This document shows positions 1 to 8,100 of a DNA stretch of 12,733 nucleotides, in pieces. The notes beneath the pieces are model-generated. The model did not search any database and was not told the origin of the DNA. It saw only the letters and a program-made list of their open reading frames with translations. Source of the stretch: Bacteriovoracaceae bacterium UBA2428 (GTDB lineage Bacteria > Bdellovibrionota > UBA2428); the NCBI GenBank assembly GCA_002343545.1, contig DDRA01000006.1, forward strand, positions 1-12,733, in the 5' to 3' direction. Numbering within the stretch: position 1 is the stretch's first letter; each line of letters begins with the position of its first letter. Position numbers and translations under genes: made by a program.

Positions 1-1
1 C

Positions 2-85
2 CCGCACCCCATCTCGAAGGAGCTTCTGCGCTTTGAAGGCCCTTTACCCGCCGAGCTGGAAGCCTTAAAACTCTCCCGTTCATGA
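2..85 (+). CDS. 3' end of a probable RluA-family pseudouridine synthase (partial)
   Basis: An open frame enters from the left edge and ends at a TGA at 83-85. Its 27 visible residues contain HPISKELLRFEGPLPAEL. This resembles the usual C-terminal tail of RluA/RluC/RluD-type pseudouridine synthases, where a 'HP.(T/S)...L.F.APLP.(D/E)L' segment closes the catalytic domain. Such enzymes isomerise specific uridines in rRNA or tRNA. The catalytic Asp region lies outside the window, so the assignment rests on this tail alone. The stop overlaps the start of the next gene (ATGA), implying translational coupling with an RNA methyltransferase, which fits an RNA-modification role. The tail could also belong to an unrelated protein. 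Confidence 0.5.
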   Translation, partial: PHPISKELLRFEGPLPAELEALKLSRS

Positions 86-1077
86 AGAAAGCAACGAAGC
101 CCGCCCCCAAGTCCGTCAAGAAGGTCGCGGCCGCCACCCAAGGCACGAACGATGATCGTTTGAGCCCCGAAGAGATCCTGCGCGCCTTCCAAAGCGGCGA
201 AGCCAAACCCTACCGTCTGCTCGACACGGGCGACGGTCGTAAGCTCGAAGACGTGGGCGGCTACTCTTTTAATCGCCAATGCCCCGTGGCCTTCTGGCGC
301 GCTAAAAAATCTCCCGCCGAATGGCGACGCGTGCACGCCGAGCACAAGCGCACCGACACGGGCGGCGGCTACTGGGAACAAAGCGGCAAGACCCCGCCCT
401 ACTGGTTCACCCAAGTCGGACGACTTGTCTTCAAAACGAAGATGACGGCCTTCGGGCACCTGGGCTTCTTCGCCGAGCAGGCCGAGCAATGGGACTGGTT
501 TCACGACTCGATCGCCGCGCGCGTCGCCACGAACGCGAACGACGATGCGCGCCCACGCGTCTTGAACCTTTTTGGTTACACGGGCGGCAGCTCGATCGCC
601 TGCGCGCTGGGCGGCGCCGTGGTCACGCACGTGGACGCCGCGAAGGGCGTCGTGGACTGGTCGCGACAAAACGCGGCGCTCAACGGCGTGCCCGAGGGAC
701 GCATGCGCTACGCCGTCGAGGACTGCCTCGTGTTCCTGGAGCGCGAAGCCAAGCGCGGTAATCGTTACGACGGCCTCATCATGGATCCGCCGAGCTACGG
801 ACGCGGGCCGAACAAGGAAGTCTTCAAGCTCGAGGATGACGTGCTCAAACTCCTCGACCGCGCGAAGGCCGTGCTCAAACCCTCGCCGATGCTCTTTCAT
901 TTCTCGTGTCACACGCCGGGCTTCACGCCCGTCGTGCTGAAGGAACTCGTGCTCGATATTTTCCCGGCGTTTCGCGACACGCACGCGATCGAGACGGGCG
1001 AGATGCTCGTGCGCGAAAGCGCGGATGGCCGCCCCGTACCCTCCGGGTTTTATTGCCGTAGTTTGAAGAAAGCTTAG
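82..1077 (+). CDS. Class I SAM-dependent RNA methyltransferase (RlmI/COG1092-like, no PUA domain)
   Basis: This 331-aa protein probably methylates rRNA using S-adenosylmethionine in the cytoplasm. The Rossmann-fold SAM site is clear: motif I LNLFGYTGG at residues 161-169, the acidic residue after strand 2 (D185), an NGV segment at 201-203, an acidic EDC at 213-215, and motif IV DPPSYG at 235-240 followed by RGPNKEVFKL. The DPP(S/K)(F/Y)GRGP context is typical of the COG1092/PF10672 methyltransferases related to RlmI and RlmK. RlmI is about 396 aa with an N-terminal PUA domain; here the first 20 residues are instead a Lys/Ala/Pro-rich tail that could contact RNA, and residues 40-130 are not a recognisable PUA. 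The start is taken as the ATG overlapping the upstream stop; no good Shine-Dalgarno is seen, consistent with coupling. The target nucleotide cannot be read from sequence. Confidence 0.85.
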   Translation: MKKATKPAPKSVKKVAAATQGTNDDRLSPEEILRAFQSGEAKPYRLLDTGDGRKLEDVGGYSFNRQCPVAFWRAKKSPAEWRRVHAEHKRTDTGGGYWEQSGKTPPYWFTQVGRLVFKTKMTAFGHLGFFAEQAEQWDWFHDSIAARVATNANDDARPRVLNLFGYTGGSSIACALGGAVVTHVDAAKGVVDWSRQNAALNGVPEGRMRYAVEDCLVFLEREAKRGNRYDGLIMDPPSYGRGPNKEVFKLEDDVLKLLDRAKAVLKPSPMLFHFSCHTPGFTPVVLKELVLDIFPAFRDTHAIETGEMLVRESADGRPVPSGFYCRSLKKA

Positions 1078-1103
1078 CTCGTCGGTCGACGACATTCGCT
1101 TTG

Positions 1104-1140
1104 GCGAAGTTCGCGGAATTCCGTGGAGTGTGAACTTCGC
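1104..1140. repeat. 9-bp perfect inverted repeat GCGAAGTTC / GAACTTCGC
   Basis: GCGAAGTTC at 1104-1112 is the exact reverse complement of GAACTTCGC at 1132-1140, separated by 19 nt. The spacer contains a 10-bp palindrome, CGGAATTCCG, at 1114-1123. The left arm can alternatively fold with TTCGC at 1095-1099 (5-bp stem, TTTG loop). The element lies in the 145-nt gap between the methyltransferase and the first lipoprotein gene, so it could be an operator or part of a leader RNA. Which of these is inference only. Confidence 0.5.
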
Positions 1141-1157
1141 GTGAAGTTTCATTCCAC
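1123..1157 (+). promoter_or_regulatory. Strong stem-loop in the gap before the first lipoprotein gene
   Basis: Positions 1123-1130 (GTGGAGTG) pair with 1150-1157 (CATTCCAC), T1131 is bulged, and 1132-1138 (GAACTTC) pair with 1143-1149 (GAAGTTT), closing on a GCGT loop at 1139-1142. That gives 15 pairs including two G-T pairs. No T-run follows, so it is not a canonical intrinsic terminator. It could end the upstream methyltransferase transcript or act in the leader of the lipoprotein mRNA. It competes for 1132-1138 with the upstream arm at 1104-1112. No convincing -35/-10 pair was found in the gap. Confidence 0.5.
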
Positions 1158-1222
1158 AACCCACAACACGCTTTATGCCTTCTTTATTGGAGGCTACCCG
1201 CGAGAGTTCCGATGCTAAGAAC

Positions 1223-4200
1223 ATGCGGACCGCCAATCTTTTGACCGTTACCTTCTTCCTCGCCCTCTCGGGCTGCATTGGCGTTATCGAAGAAGCCGCC
1301 ACTCCGGTCGCCACGACCGACTCCAACCCCGTAGCCGTTTCCCAAGACATCCGCTTCGACGGCGTCGAGCAGGCCAAGGGCATCGCCCACAACAAGATCG
1401 AAGTCCGCTTCCGTCCCGCCTCGGGCGGTTCCGGGCAGTTCAGCTATCGCGCCTATCTCGACGGCTCCAGTTCCTCGGCCGCCTCCATCAGCGGCGCCTC
1501 CTCGGTCGTCGACGTGAACGGACTCATCACGCTCGTGGTCCCCGGCCTCAAACGCGAGCACACCTATAACATCGTGATCAAGGCCCACGACCCCGTGGCC
1601 AACAAGGAAGACCCCAACACCAAGCAGCTCGCCGCCGCGACCCTCGCCTACGAAGTCCCCGACTTCTCCGGTCTCGCCGCCCTCGAGAACGTGGCCGGCG
1701 CCGACGGACAAACCCAACTTCTGGCGCGCTGGAGCCCCGCCACGCCCTCCTCCGTTAGCTCGAACCCCTTCGAAGCCGACCCGAACGCCATCTCCGGATA
1801 CAACGTCTACATCGGACAATCCGAAGATGCGCTCAGCCTCTACGGCTCGATCGGCTCCATCGCCGACCCCAAGCCCCTCGCCAACCAGTTCCTCATCACC
1901 GGTCTTCAGTCCGGCATCAACTACTACGTCCGCGTGCGCGCGCTGAACTCCGAAGCCGCCGCTCCGCGCGAGGACCTCAACTCGCTCACGCTCCAGCGCA
2001 AAACGCTCACCAAAGAACCCATCCGCTTTGAGGGACTTGGCACGCTTTCGATTCCCACCACGAGCGACGGCTACAACAAAATCAAGCTGAGCTGGGCACC
2101 GGGCACCGGCAACTACTCCCGTTACCGCCTCTTCGTGTCGACCGACGCGACCTCGGTCTTTGACCCCACGACCGCGCAGCCTTTCGCTCCCGACATCACC
2201 ACGCTCGGCACGACTTCCATCCAGCTCACCGTGCCCACGCCGCACACCGTTTACTACGCCGCCATCGTCGCCTGCTCCGACTCCAACTGCACCGAGTACC
2301 GTGGCCACGACGTCGTGCGCGCCGTTCGCACTTCGCCGCCCGTCGCGCCCTTCAACGGCATCGACACCATCACCGCACCCACCGGCGACGATGGCTTAAC
2401 CTCGCTCATCCTGAACTGGTCGCTCCCCAACACGCTCCAGGGCGACTACACCGAAATTCGCGTCTTCAAAACGAACGGCAACGGGAACTACAACGCCGCG
2501 ACCGACTTGATCGGAGCCTTCGACCCGGCTACCCCCGCCGTCATGGGCATCGCGGCCGCCACGCCGACCTCGGTCACGCTCAAAGGTCTGCGCACCGAAG
2601 AAGAGTACTGCTTCATCGCGAAGGCCTACGCCGCGTCGCCCGCCGATCCGGAGAACCCGAGCGGCCGCACCCACGCGAACGAACGTAAAGTCTGCGGCAT
2701 TCCGAAATACTCCGCGCCCGGATTCTCCGGACTCAAGAGCGCCTGCAAGAACTTCTCCTCCACGGGCTTCACCGTGGAATGGAACACGCCCAATCCCGTG
2801 GGCATCTATAGTTTCTACGAAATCTGGTACCGCCGCGCTTCCACCGGCACCTTCTCCTACGCCGAAGCCCAGGCCGGTCACCCCGATAGCGTCAAAGTCA
2901 CCGCCGCGAACTCGGCGACCTCGTACACTTTCTCCAACCTCACCCCGGCCACGAACTACCGCATCGGTATGCGCACCTACTTCAGCAATCCCGCCTCGGG
3001 CCAAGTCTTCCGCGACACGAACGTCGTCACCACGGCCTGCGCCACCCAGGCCGCCAAGGTCGAACACAAGGGATGGATGCAAATCGTCGCGCTCGGCCCC
3101 AAGATCAACGGCCTCGCCGTACCGCCGGCTCCGCTCCTTGAGCGCTTCACCATCCCCGGCACCGACGGCATCCCGGCCGACGGCGTCGACAACGTCTTCC
3201 GCCATCGCTACCCGCAAGAAAGCCCCTTCGGCGTGCAAGGCTCCACGGCCTCGCGCACCGGCATGGTCCGTCTCATGTGGGAAGACTTCGTGCTCTCGGC
3301 GGGACTCGGCACCATGTACAACTTCAACGCCACCGCCAACACCGGCTACAAGATCTTCCGCAAGGCTTATCGTACTTCGCACGCCACGATCCAACCGACC
3401 ATCGTTGCCGACGTGTCCGAGGGCACCTGGACGGAGCTGACGCCGACGCCGATTCCGGCCAAGCGCGAGCTCTACCCCGGCACTACGAACTGGGCCTACT
3501 TCGGCGAATTCGTGGACTACTCGATCGATCGCAGCGGACTCGCCGCGAACGAAACCAAGATCTACTGGTACAAGGTCGAGGCCTACATCAACGGCATCAA
3601 GGTCGACTTCGAAACGACCCCGCCCGACGGCGTCGTCAAGATCATCGTGCCGCCCAACAACATGGGACTTATGCACCGCTGGATGGCCAACAAGGATTTC
3701 TGCGACGCGATCAAACGCTCGCCGCAGCGAAACCAGAACTACCGCTGCGCCTACAACGGCATCGGCTCCGTCGGCGGCTTCTACGATATGCAGCATCACC
3801 TGCTCATCGACCGCTTTCACCTCGGCACGAACTTCTCGCGCGGCAACTCGAGCAAACGCTGCACGCAGAACTCCGGCGACCCCGCGCACTACTATCCCAA
3901 CGACAGCGCCAACAACGGCACGCTCGACGGGGATTGCATCGCTTGGCAGTCCCTCTACAGCAACACCGTGATGACCGCCTCGGCCCCCGGAACCGTCATG
4001 ATGCTCCAGGGTGACTATTGGAACGAAACGGCCATCAACATCCCGCCCGCCCACGACAATACGCTTACGAACTGGTACCGCCCGACGGACCTTCAGCCCG
4101 ACAACTTGACCCGCTTCGACGCGACGACGAGCGTCTTGCCTCCGCAATCCGACGAGTTTCCGCTCGGGCGCGGCTACGGCACGCTCATGACTTCGAACAA

Positions 4201-5131
4201 CGCCAAGCTGCACGTCACGGGCCACATCTCCTACGTCGACGCGCAGGCCCTCTGCGCGAGCCATGATGTCCGCCACCTCGGCCAAAGCCGTCGCAAGCGC
4301 TTGCCTCGCATCAAAGAGAAAACTCGCTACATGAGCTTCGGCGCCTTCGCCGACGCGCGTTTCGATTCGCTGGCGTCGGAGGTCCAAAACACGAATACGG
4401 CCGATCGCGACTGCGATCAGAGCAGCCCGCTCGGCGGCAAGTTTCCCTACGGAAACTTCATCGACTTCAACGACCCCGACAAGTCGGGTTTCCGCTACTT
4501 GAACGGCAACGCCGGCGCCTTTTCCACCGAAGCCTGCACGACGCTTTACGGGGCCCAACACCCCAACAACGACACGAGGGAGTGGACCGGCGACTACTGG
4601 TTCTGCGACCCGAGCTGGGGTTGCAGCGCCGGCTACCGCGACGAAGCCGAAACGGTCCCGCTCGAGAACAAGTGGGACCCGGGATTGCGCGACACCTGGA
4701 AGAGCGGCAACGGGCTTTACGCCAACATGAAGTACAGCGGGGCTTCCTTCATGGCTTTCTCGCCGATTTGGTGGGGCTATTGGGCCGACAACTGGAACTT
4801 CTTCAGCCCCGCCGTCGGCCTCCCGCTCGACTGCGTCGGCGGCGCTTGCCAGTTCAACGGGGAAAGCGACGACAACGAACGCGTCACGGCCAAGGCCACG
4901 GGCGCCGCCGTGTCGAACTTCTTCGGATCGCTACTCTCGCGCTGGAGCAACGCCTATACGCTCGAATCGGCCGCGGCCGGAGGTGCCTACTACACCCTGG
5001 ATGGCAACGCTCGCTACATGAGCGCGATCAACCGCCACACCTACATTTATTACGCCACGGATCCGAACAATAAATGGCACAACCGCCCCCACAACTCCGC
5101 CGCCCGCTGCGCGACGGCGATCGGCGATTAA
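1223..5131 (+). CDS. Large secreted lipoprotein: five FN3-like repeats plus HRWMAN/FGE-like C-terminal module
   Basis: The ATG at 1223 gives 1302 aa and a textbook lipoprotein signal: a short n-region MRTAN, a hydrophobic core and the lipobox ALSGC with Cys18 as lipidation site. An in-frame ATG at 1175 would add 16 polar residues before the signal and is less likely. Five FN3-like repeats of about 103-124 aa follow, each opening with F-x-G at residues 45, 148, 269, 377 and 501, with W/Y/L strand patterns typical of FN3. A composite end module begins at residue 615 (HKGW), with another FN3-like unit to about 800, the conserved VPPNNMGLMHRWMAN at 809-823, and a divergent FGE-sulfatase-like domain (DAQALC, KRLPR, TREW near 1118-1121, terminal ARC). 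The cell-surface stalk-and-tip role is inferred. It lies 8 nt upstream of a gene sharing the same end module. The catalytic function of true FGE is unlikely. Confidence 0.85.
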   Translation: MRTANLLTVTFFLALSGCIGVIEEAATPVATTDSNPVAVSQDIRFDGVEQAKGIAHNKIEVRFRPASGGSGQFSYRAYLDGSSSSAASISGASSVVDVNGLITLVVPGLKREHTYNIVIKAHDPVANKEDPNTKQLAAATLAYEVPDFSGLAALENVAGADGQTQLLARWSPATPSSVSSNPFEADPNAISGYNVYIGQSEDALSLYGSIGSIADPKPLANQFLITGLQSGINYYVRVRALNSEAAAPREDLNSLTLQRKTLTKEPIRFEGLGTLSIPTTSDGYNKIKLSWAPGTGNYSRYRLFVSTDATSVFDPTTAQPFAPDITTLGTTSIQLTVPTPHTVYYAAIVACSDSNCTEYRGHDVVRAVRTSPPVAPFNGIDTITAPTGDDGLTSLILNWSLPNTLQGDYTEIRVFKTNGNGNYNAATDLIGAFDPATPAVMGIAAATPTSVTLKGLRTEEEYCFIAKAYAASPADPENPSGRTHANERKVCGIPKYSAPGFSGLKSACKNFSSTGFTVEWNTPNPVGIYSFYEIWYRRASTGTFSYAEAQAGHPDSVKVTAANSATSYTFSNLTPATNYRIGMRTYFSNPASGQVFRDTNVVTTACATQAAKVEHKGWMQIVALGPKINGLAVPPAPLLERFTIPGTDGIPADGVDNVFRHRYPQESPFGVQGSTASRTGMVRLMWEDFVLSAGLGTMYNFNATANTGYKIFRKAYRTSHATIQPTIVADVSEGTWTELTPTPIPAKRELYPGTTNWAYFGEFVDYSIDRSGLAANETKIYWYKVEAYINGIKVDFETTPPDGVVKIIVPPNNMGLMHRWMANKDFCDAIKRSPQRNQNYRCAYNGIGSVGGFYDMQHHLLIDRFHLGTNFSRGNSSKRCTQNSGDPAHYYPNDSANNGTLDGDCIAWQSLYSNTVMTASAPGTVMMLQGDYWNETAINIPPAHDNTLTNWYRPTDLQPDNLTRFDATTSVLPPQSDEFPLGRGYGTLMTSNNAKLHVTGHISYVDAQALCASHDVRHLGQSRRKRLPRIKEKTRYMSFGAFADARFDSLASEVQNTNTADRDCDQSSPLGGKFPYGNFIDFNDPDKSGFRYLNGNAGAFSTEACTTLYGAQHPNNDTREWTGDYWFCDPSWGCSAGYRDEAETVPLENKWDPGLRDTWKSGNGLYANMKYSGASFMAFSPIWWGYWADNWNFFSPAVGLPLDCVGGACQFNGESDDNERVTAKATGAAVSNFFGSLLSRWSNAYTLESAAAGGAYYTLDGNARYMSAINRHTYIYYATDPNNKWHNRPHNSAARCATAIGD
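1355..3064 (+). repeat. Array of five FN3-like protein repeats
   Basis: Within the first lipoprotein, units start at nucleotides 1355, 1664, 2027, 2351 and 2723, each with an F-x-G tripeptide (FDG, FSG, FEG, FNG, FSG). They run to 3064 with a period of roughly 310-370 bp. Units share a central aromatic-rich strand (for example GYNVYIG, YRLFVST, YTEIRVF, FYEIWYR) and a following L-x-(P/S/T)-x-x-x-Y-type turn. The DNA itself is diverged, so this is an old protein-level duplication rather than recent tandem repeats. Confidence 0.7.
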
Positions 5132-5139
5132 GGCGGAGC

Positions 5140-8100
5140 ATGCTAAGGGCGGGGCGCTACCTCTGGCTCGGCTTACTCGCCGGGTGCCTGGGGGGAGAGA
5201 TCACCTACGACGACGCAGGGCTTGCCCTCGTGCGCGTCGACGCGCCCGACCTCTCCCCGCTCGCCGACCAACTCGTTCACACGGAACACGCCACGAGCTT
5301 CGCCCTTCGAAATGAGGGCCCGCTTTCGGCCGAAGGCCTGCGGGCGGAGCTTATCCAACCCGAAGGCGGTCCCTTCCGTCTTTCGGCCGCGGACTGCGGC
5401 GCGAGCCTGGCGAGCCAGGGAAGCTGCCGTTACTCGCTCGGCTACGCGCCCACGACGACCGGTCCCCACACCGCCGTCGTCAAGGTCACCTACCTGGATG
5501 GCTTCGGATCCCAGAGTTTCGAGTTTCCCGTGGAAGGAAGCGCCGGGCACGTGGCGCGCCTCAAAATCGAGGAAGGCTACGACGCCGACCTCGGCGTGCT
5601 CGCCCCCGGCCACGAGACGAGTCGCACCTTCTGGGTGCTGAACGAAGGCAACCTCGCCGCGCGATCGCTCGCGGGAAAACGCAGCGGCGACGGCGAAATC
5701 AACTTTCTCGGCGGACGTTTTCCGGGCACCGGCGGGACTTGCGGCGACACGCTCAAGGCCGGCGAACGTTGCGCGCTCGTGGCGGGCCTCAAGCCCACGA
5801 CCTACCGAAATCACCTCAATTCGCTTTTCGTGGAATACTTCAACGGTCAGGGCGTCGACCGGGCGGGCGCCGACTTCAAGGCGATCTCGGCCGACATCGC
5901 GCCCGAACTCGTCTTCTTCGGCTCCTCGCAGATCAGTTATCCCGCGACCCTGGCCTCGCTCGAAAGCGAGAAAAGCTTCCGCATCGTGAACTCGGGTTAC
6001 GCGCGCGCGCGCGACATCCGCGTCGAGCTGCCGCCGGACTTCCACGTGGGCACGAAGACCTGCGATCTCGCGGAGCTACCGGTTGCCCAGGAATGCGAAA
6101 TCACGCTTCTCTTCCGACCCACGCAGGCCGGGGCGCAATCCCACGACTTTCACGTGACGTATTCCGACGGCGCGAGCCGCCGATCGATCACGGGCACCCT
6201 CTCGGGCATCGGCCGCAGTCCGGGTCGCTTTGACTTTCTGAGCTACGCGACCTCGGCGCCGCTCACCGTGGCCGACTTCGGCATCGTCGGGGTCAATACG
6301 ATCCCGAGCTTGCGCGTCGTGCTTCGCAACTCGGGAGACGTGGGAATCAAGGACTTCGCCTTCGGATCCGCGCCGTCGCCCTTCCGCATCGCGAGCCATA
6401 ACTGCGGGACGGAGATCGACGCCGGCGCGACTTGCTTGCTCACGCTCGAAGCCCAAGCGGTCACGGCCGGAGCGATCACGGCCTCCTTGCGCCTGGATTT
6501 CCACGACGGCACGCGCGCCACGCACGCGAATCTGGCCCTCGCCGCGACCGCGCGCGAGATCGGCGTGCTCAGCTGGGACGGCATCGCGACGAACTACACC
6601 TTCACCCGAACGCTCGTGGGCGCCGTACGCGGACACACGCTGAGCTTACGCAACGGCGGTCTCGCCGATGCCACGAACATCTCGTGGAGCTTCGCGCCGA
6701 ACTCGCTGCGGATCAAAGGCGGAACTTGGCCCGGTACGGGTGGCAATTGCCCGGCGGCTCCCTTCACGCTCGCGGCCCAAAGCAGTTGCACGGTCGAAGT
6801 TGAGTTCGCGCCGACGGCCCGCGGCGCCACGGCGGCCACCCTCACGATGAACTACTACGACGGAGAAAAGGCGAACTCGCGACGCCTGGACTTGATGGGC
6901 ACCGGCCAAGACGACGCGCACCTGATCTTCAGCGAAGGGAACCTCGTCGAACGCCCGAACCCGACGAACTTCGGCGCGATCTCTCGCTACCCGGAGAACA
7001 TGGTGCTCCCCATCATGATCCAGAACTCGGGCGAGGTCACGGCCACGGCCGTCGACCTTTCGCTCGCGGACGGCGCGAAGGTCGCCTTTCTTCGTTCCCA
7101 CGAGCTTTGGACCTGCGGCGCGAGCGTCGGCGGGGGAAGCACGGGGGGCTGCCTCGCTTGGATCTCGATCGACCGTAGCGCCGACGGCGACTTCACCGAG
7201 GAAGTCATCGTCCGCTACAAGATGAGCAACGGCGTCGACGCCGAAGCGCGTCTCGCGCTCGAGTTCTCCGTGGGTCCCCACGGACTGCTGCTCTCCGATC
7301 CCTTCGTCGCGCCCTTGAACGGCATCACGACCTTCGAAGTCGGCAACGCTCCGCAGGGCGGCGCCACCTTGACCACCCTCACTTTCCGCAACGCCGGCGC
7401 CGGGGCGATCAGTTCGCTCGCCTTCGAAGGCATCGAGGGTTTCTTCGCCGTCGTGCCGGGCGGGACGACGTGCGGCGCCAACCTGGCGGCCGGCGCGAGC
7501 TGCGGCCTTCAGGTCCGCTTCTCGCCCACGGGCCTCACCACCCAAAACGATCTCTTCACGATTCGCTACCAAGATGGCGCGAAGGAAGTCGTCATCCCCT
7601 CGCAACTCCGCGCCACGGGCCTGCGCCCCGCGGTGCTCACGATCACGGAAGCTCCGCTTTTCGACTTCGGATTCGTCGTGCGCGGCAACCAAAGCACCAA
7701 GAACCTCACCGTGCGCAACACGGGCGGCTGGACCGCGACGACGATGAGCCTGACCGCGCTGAGCGCGCCGTACACCTTGCAAACGACCTGCGGCGCTTCC
7801 CTCGCGCCGAACACGACTTGCTCGGCGCAAGTCACCTTCGCGCCGACGGACATCGGCGTCGAACATCTCGCGACCCTCCAAGTGAACTACAACGACGGCC
7901 GGAGCGCGATCACGTCCGAACGTCCCCTGCGCGGCGTGGGCGAACCTCCGCTGCACCAGCACCGGGGCTGGACGGAGATCTTCGCGCTCGGCGCCGAAGT
8001 CACCCGCGGCAACGTTTCGGCGAGCGATCGCCGGGTGACCCTGCGCTGGAACGCCATGATCCCGGAAGCCGAGTCGCTCACGGCCTACGCCGTCTTCCGC

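Noticed and set aside
1189..1244. GGAGG at 1189-1193 followed by a 10-codon mini-ORF at 1212-1244
   Set aside because: The spacing of 18 nt to the ATG is too long for a ribosome site, and the peptide overlaps the lipoprotein start out of frame with no sign of a leader-peptide composition.
2396..4561. 721-codon open frame on the minus strand inside the first lipoprotein gene
   Set aside because: It mirrors the real gene in GC-rich DNA, its translation is Arg/Val/Gly/Asp-rich low-complexity protein with no domain, and the plus-strand product has a signal peptide and clear repeats.
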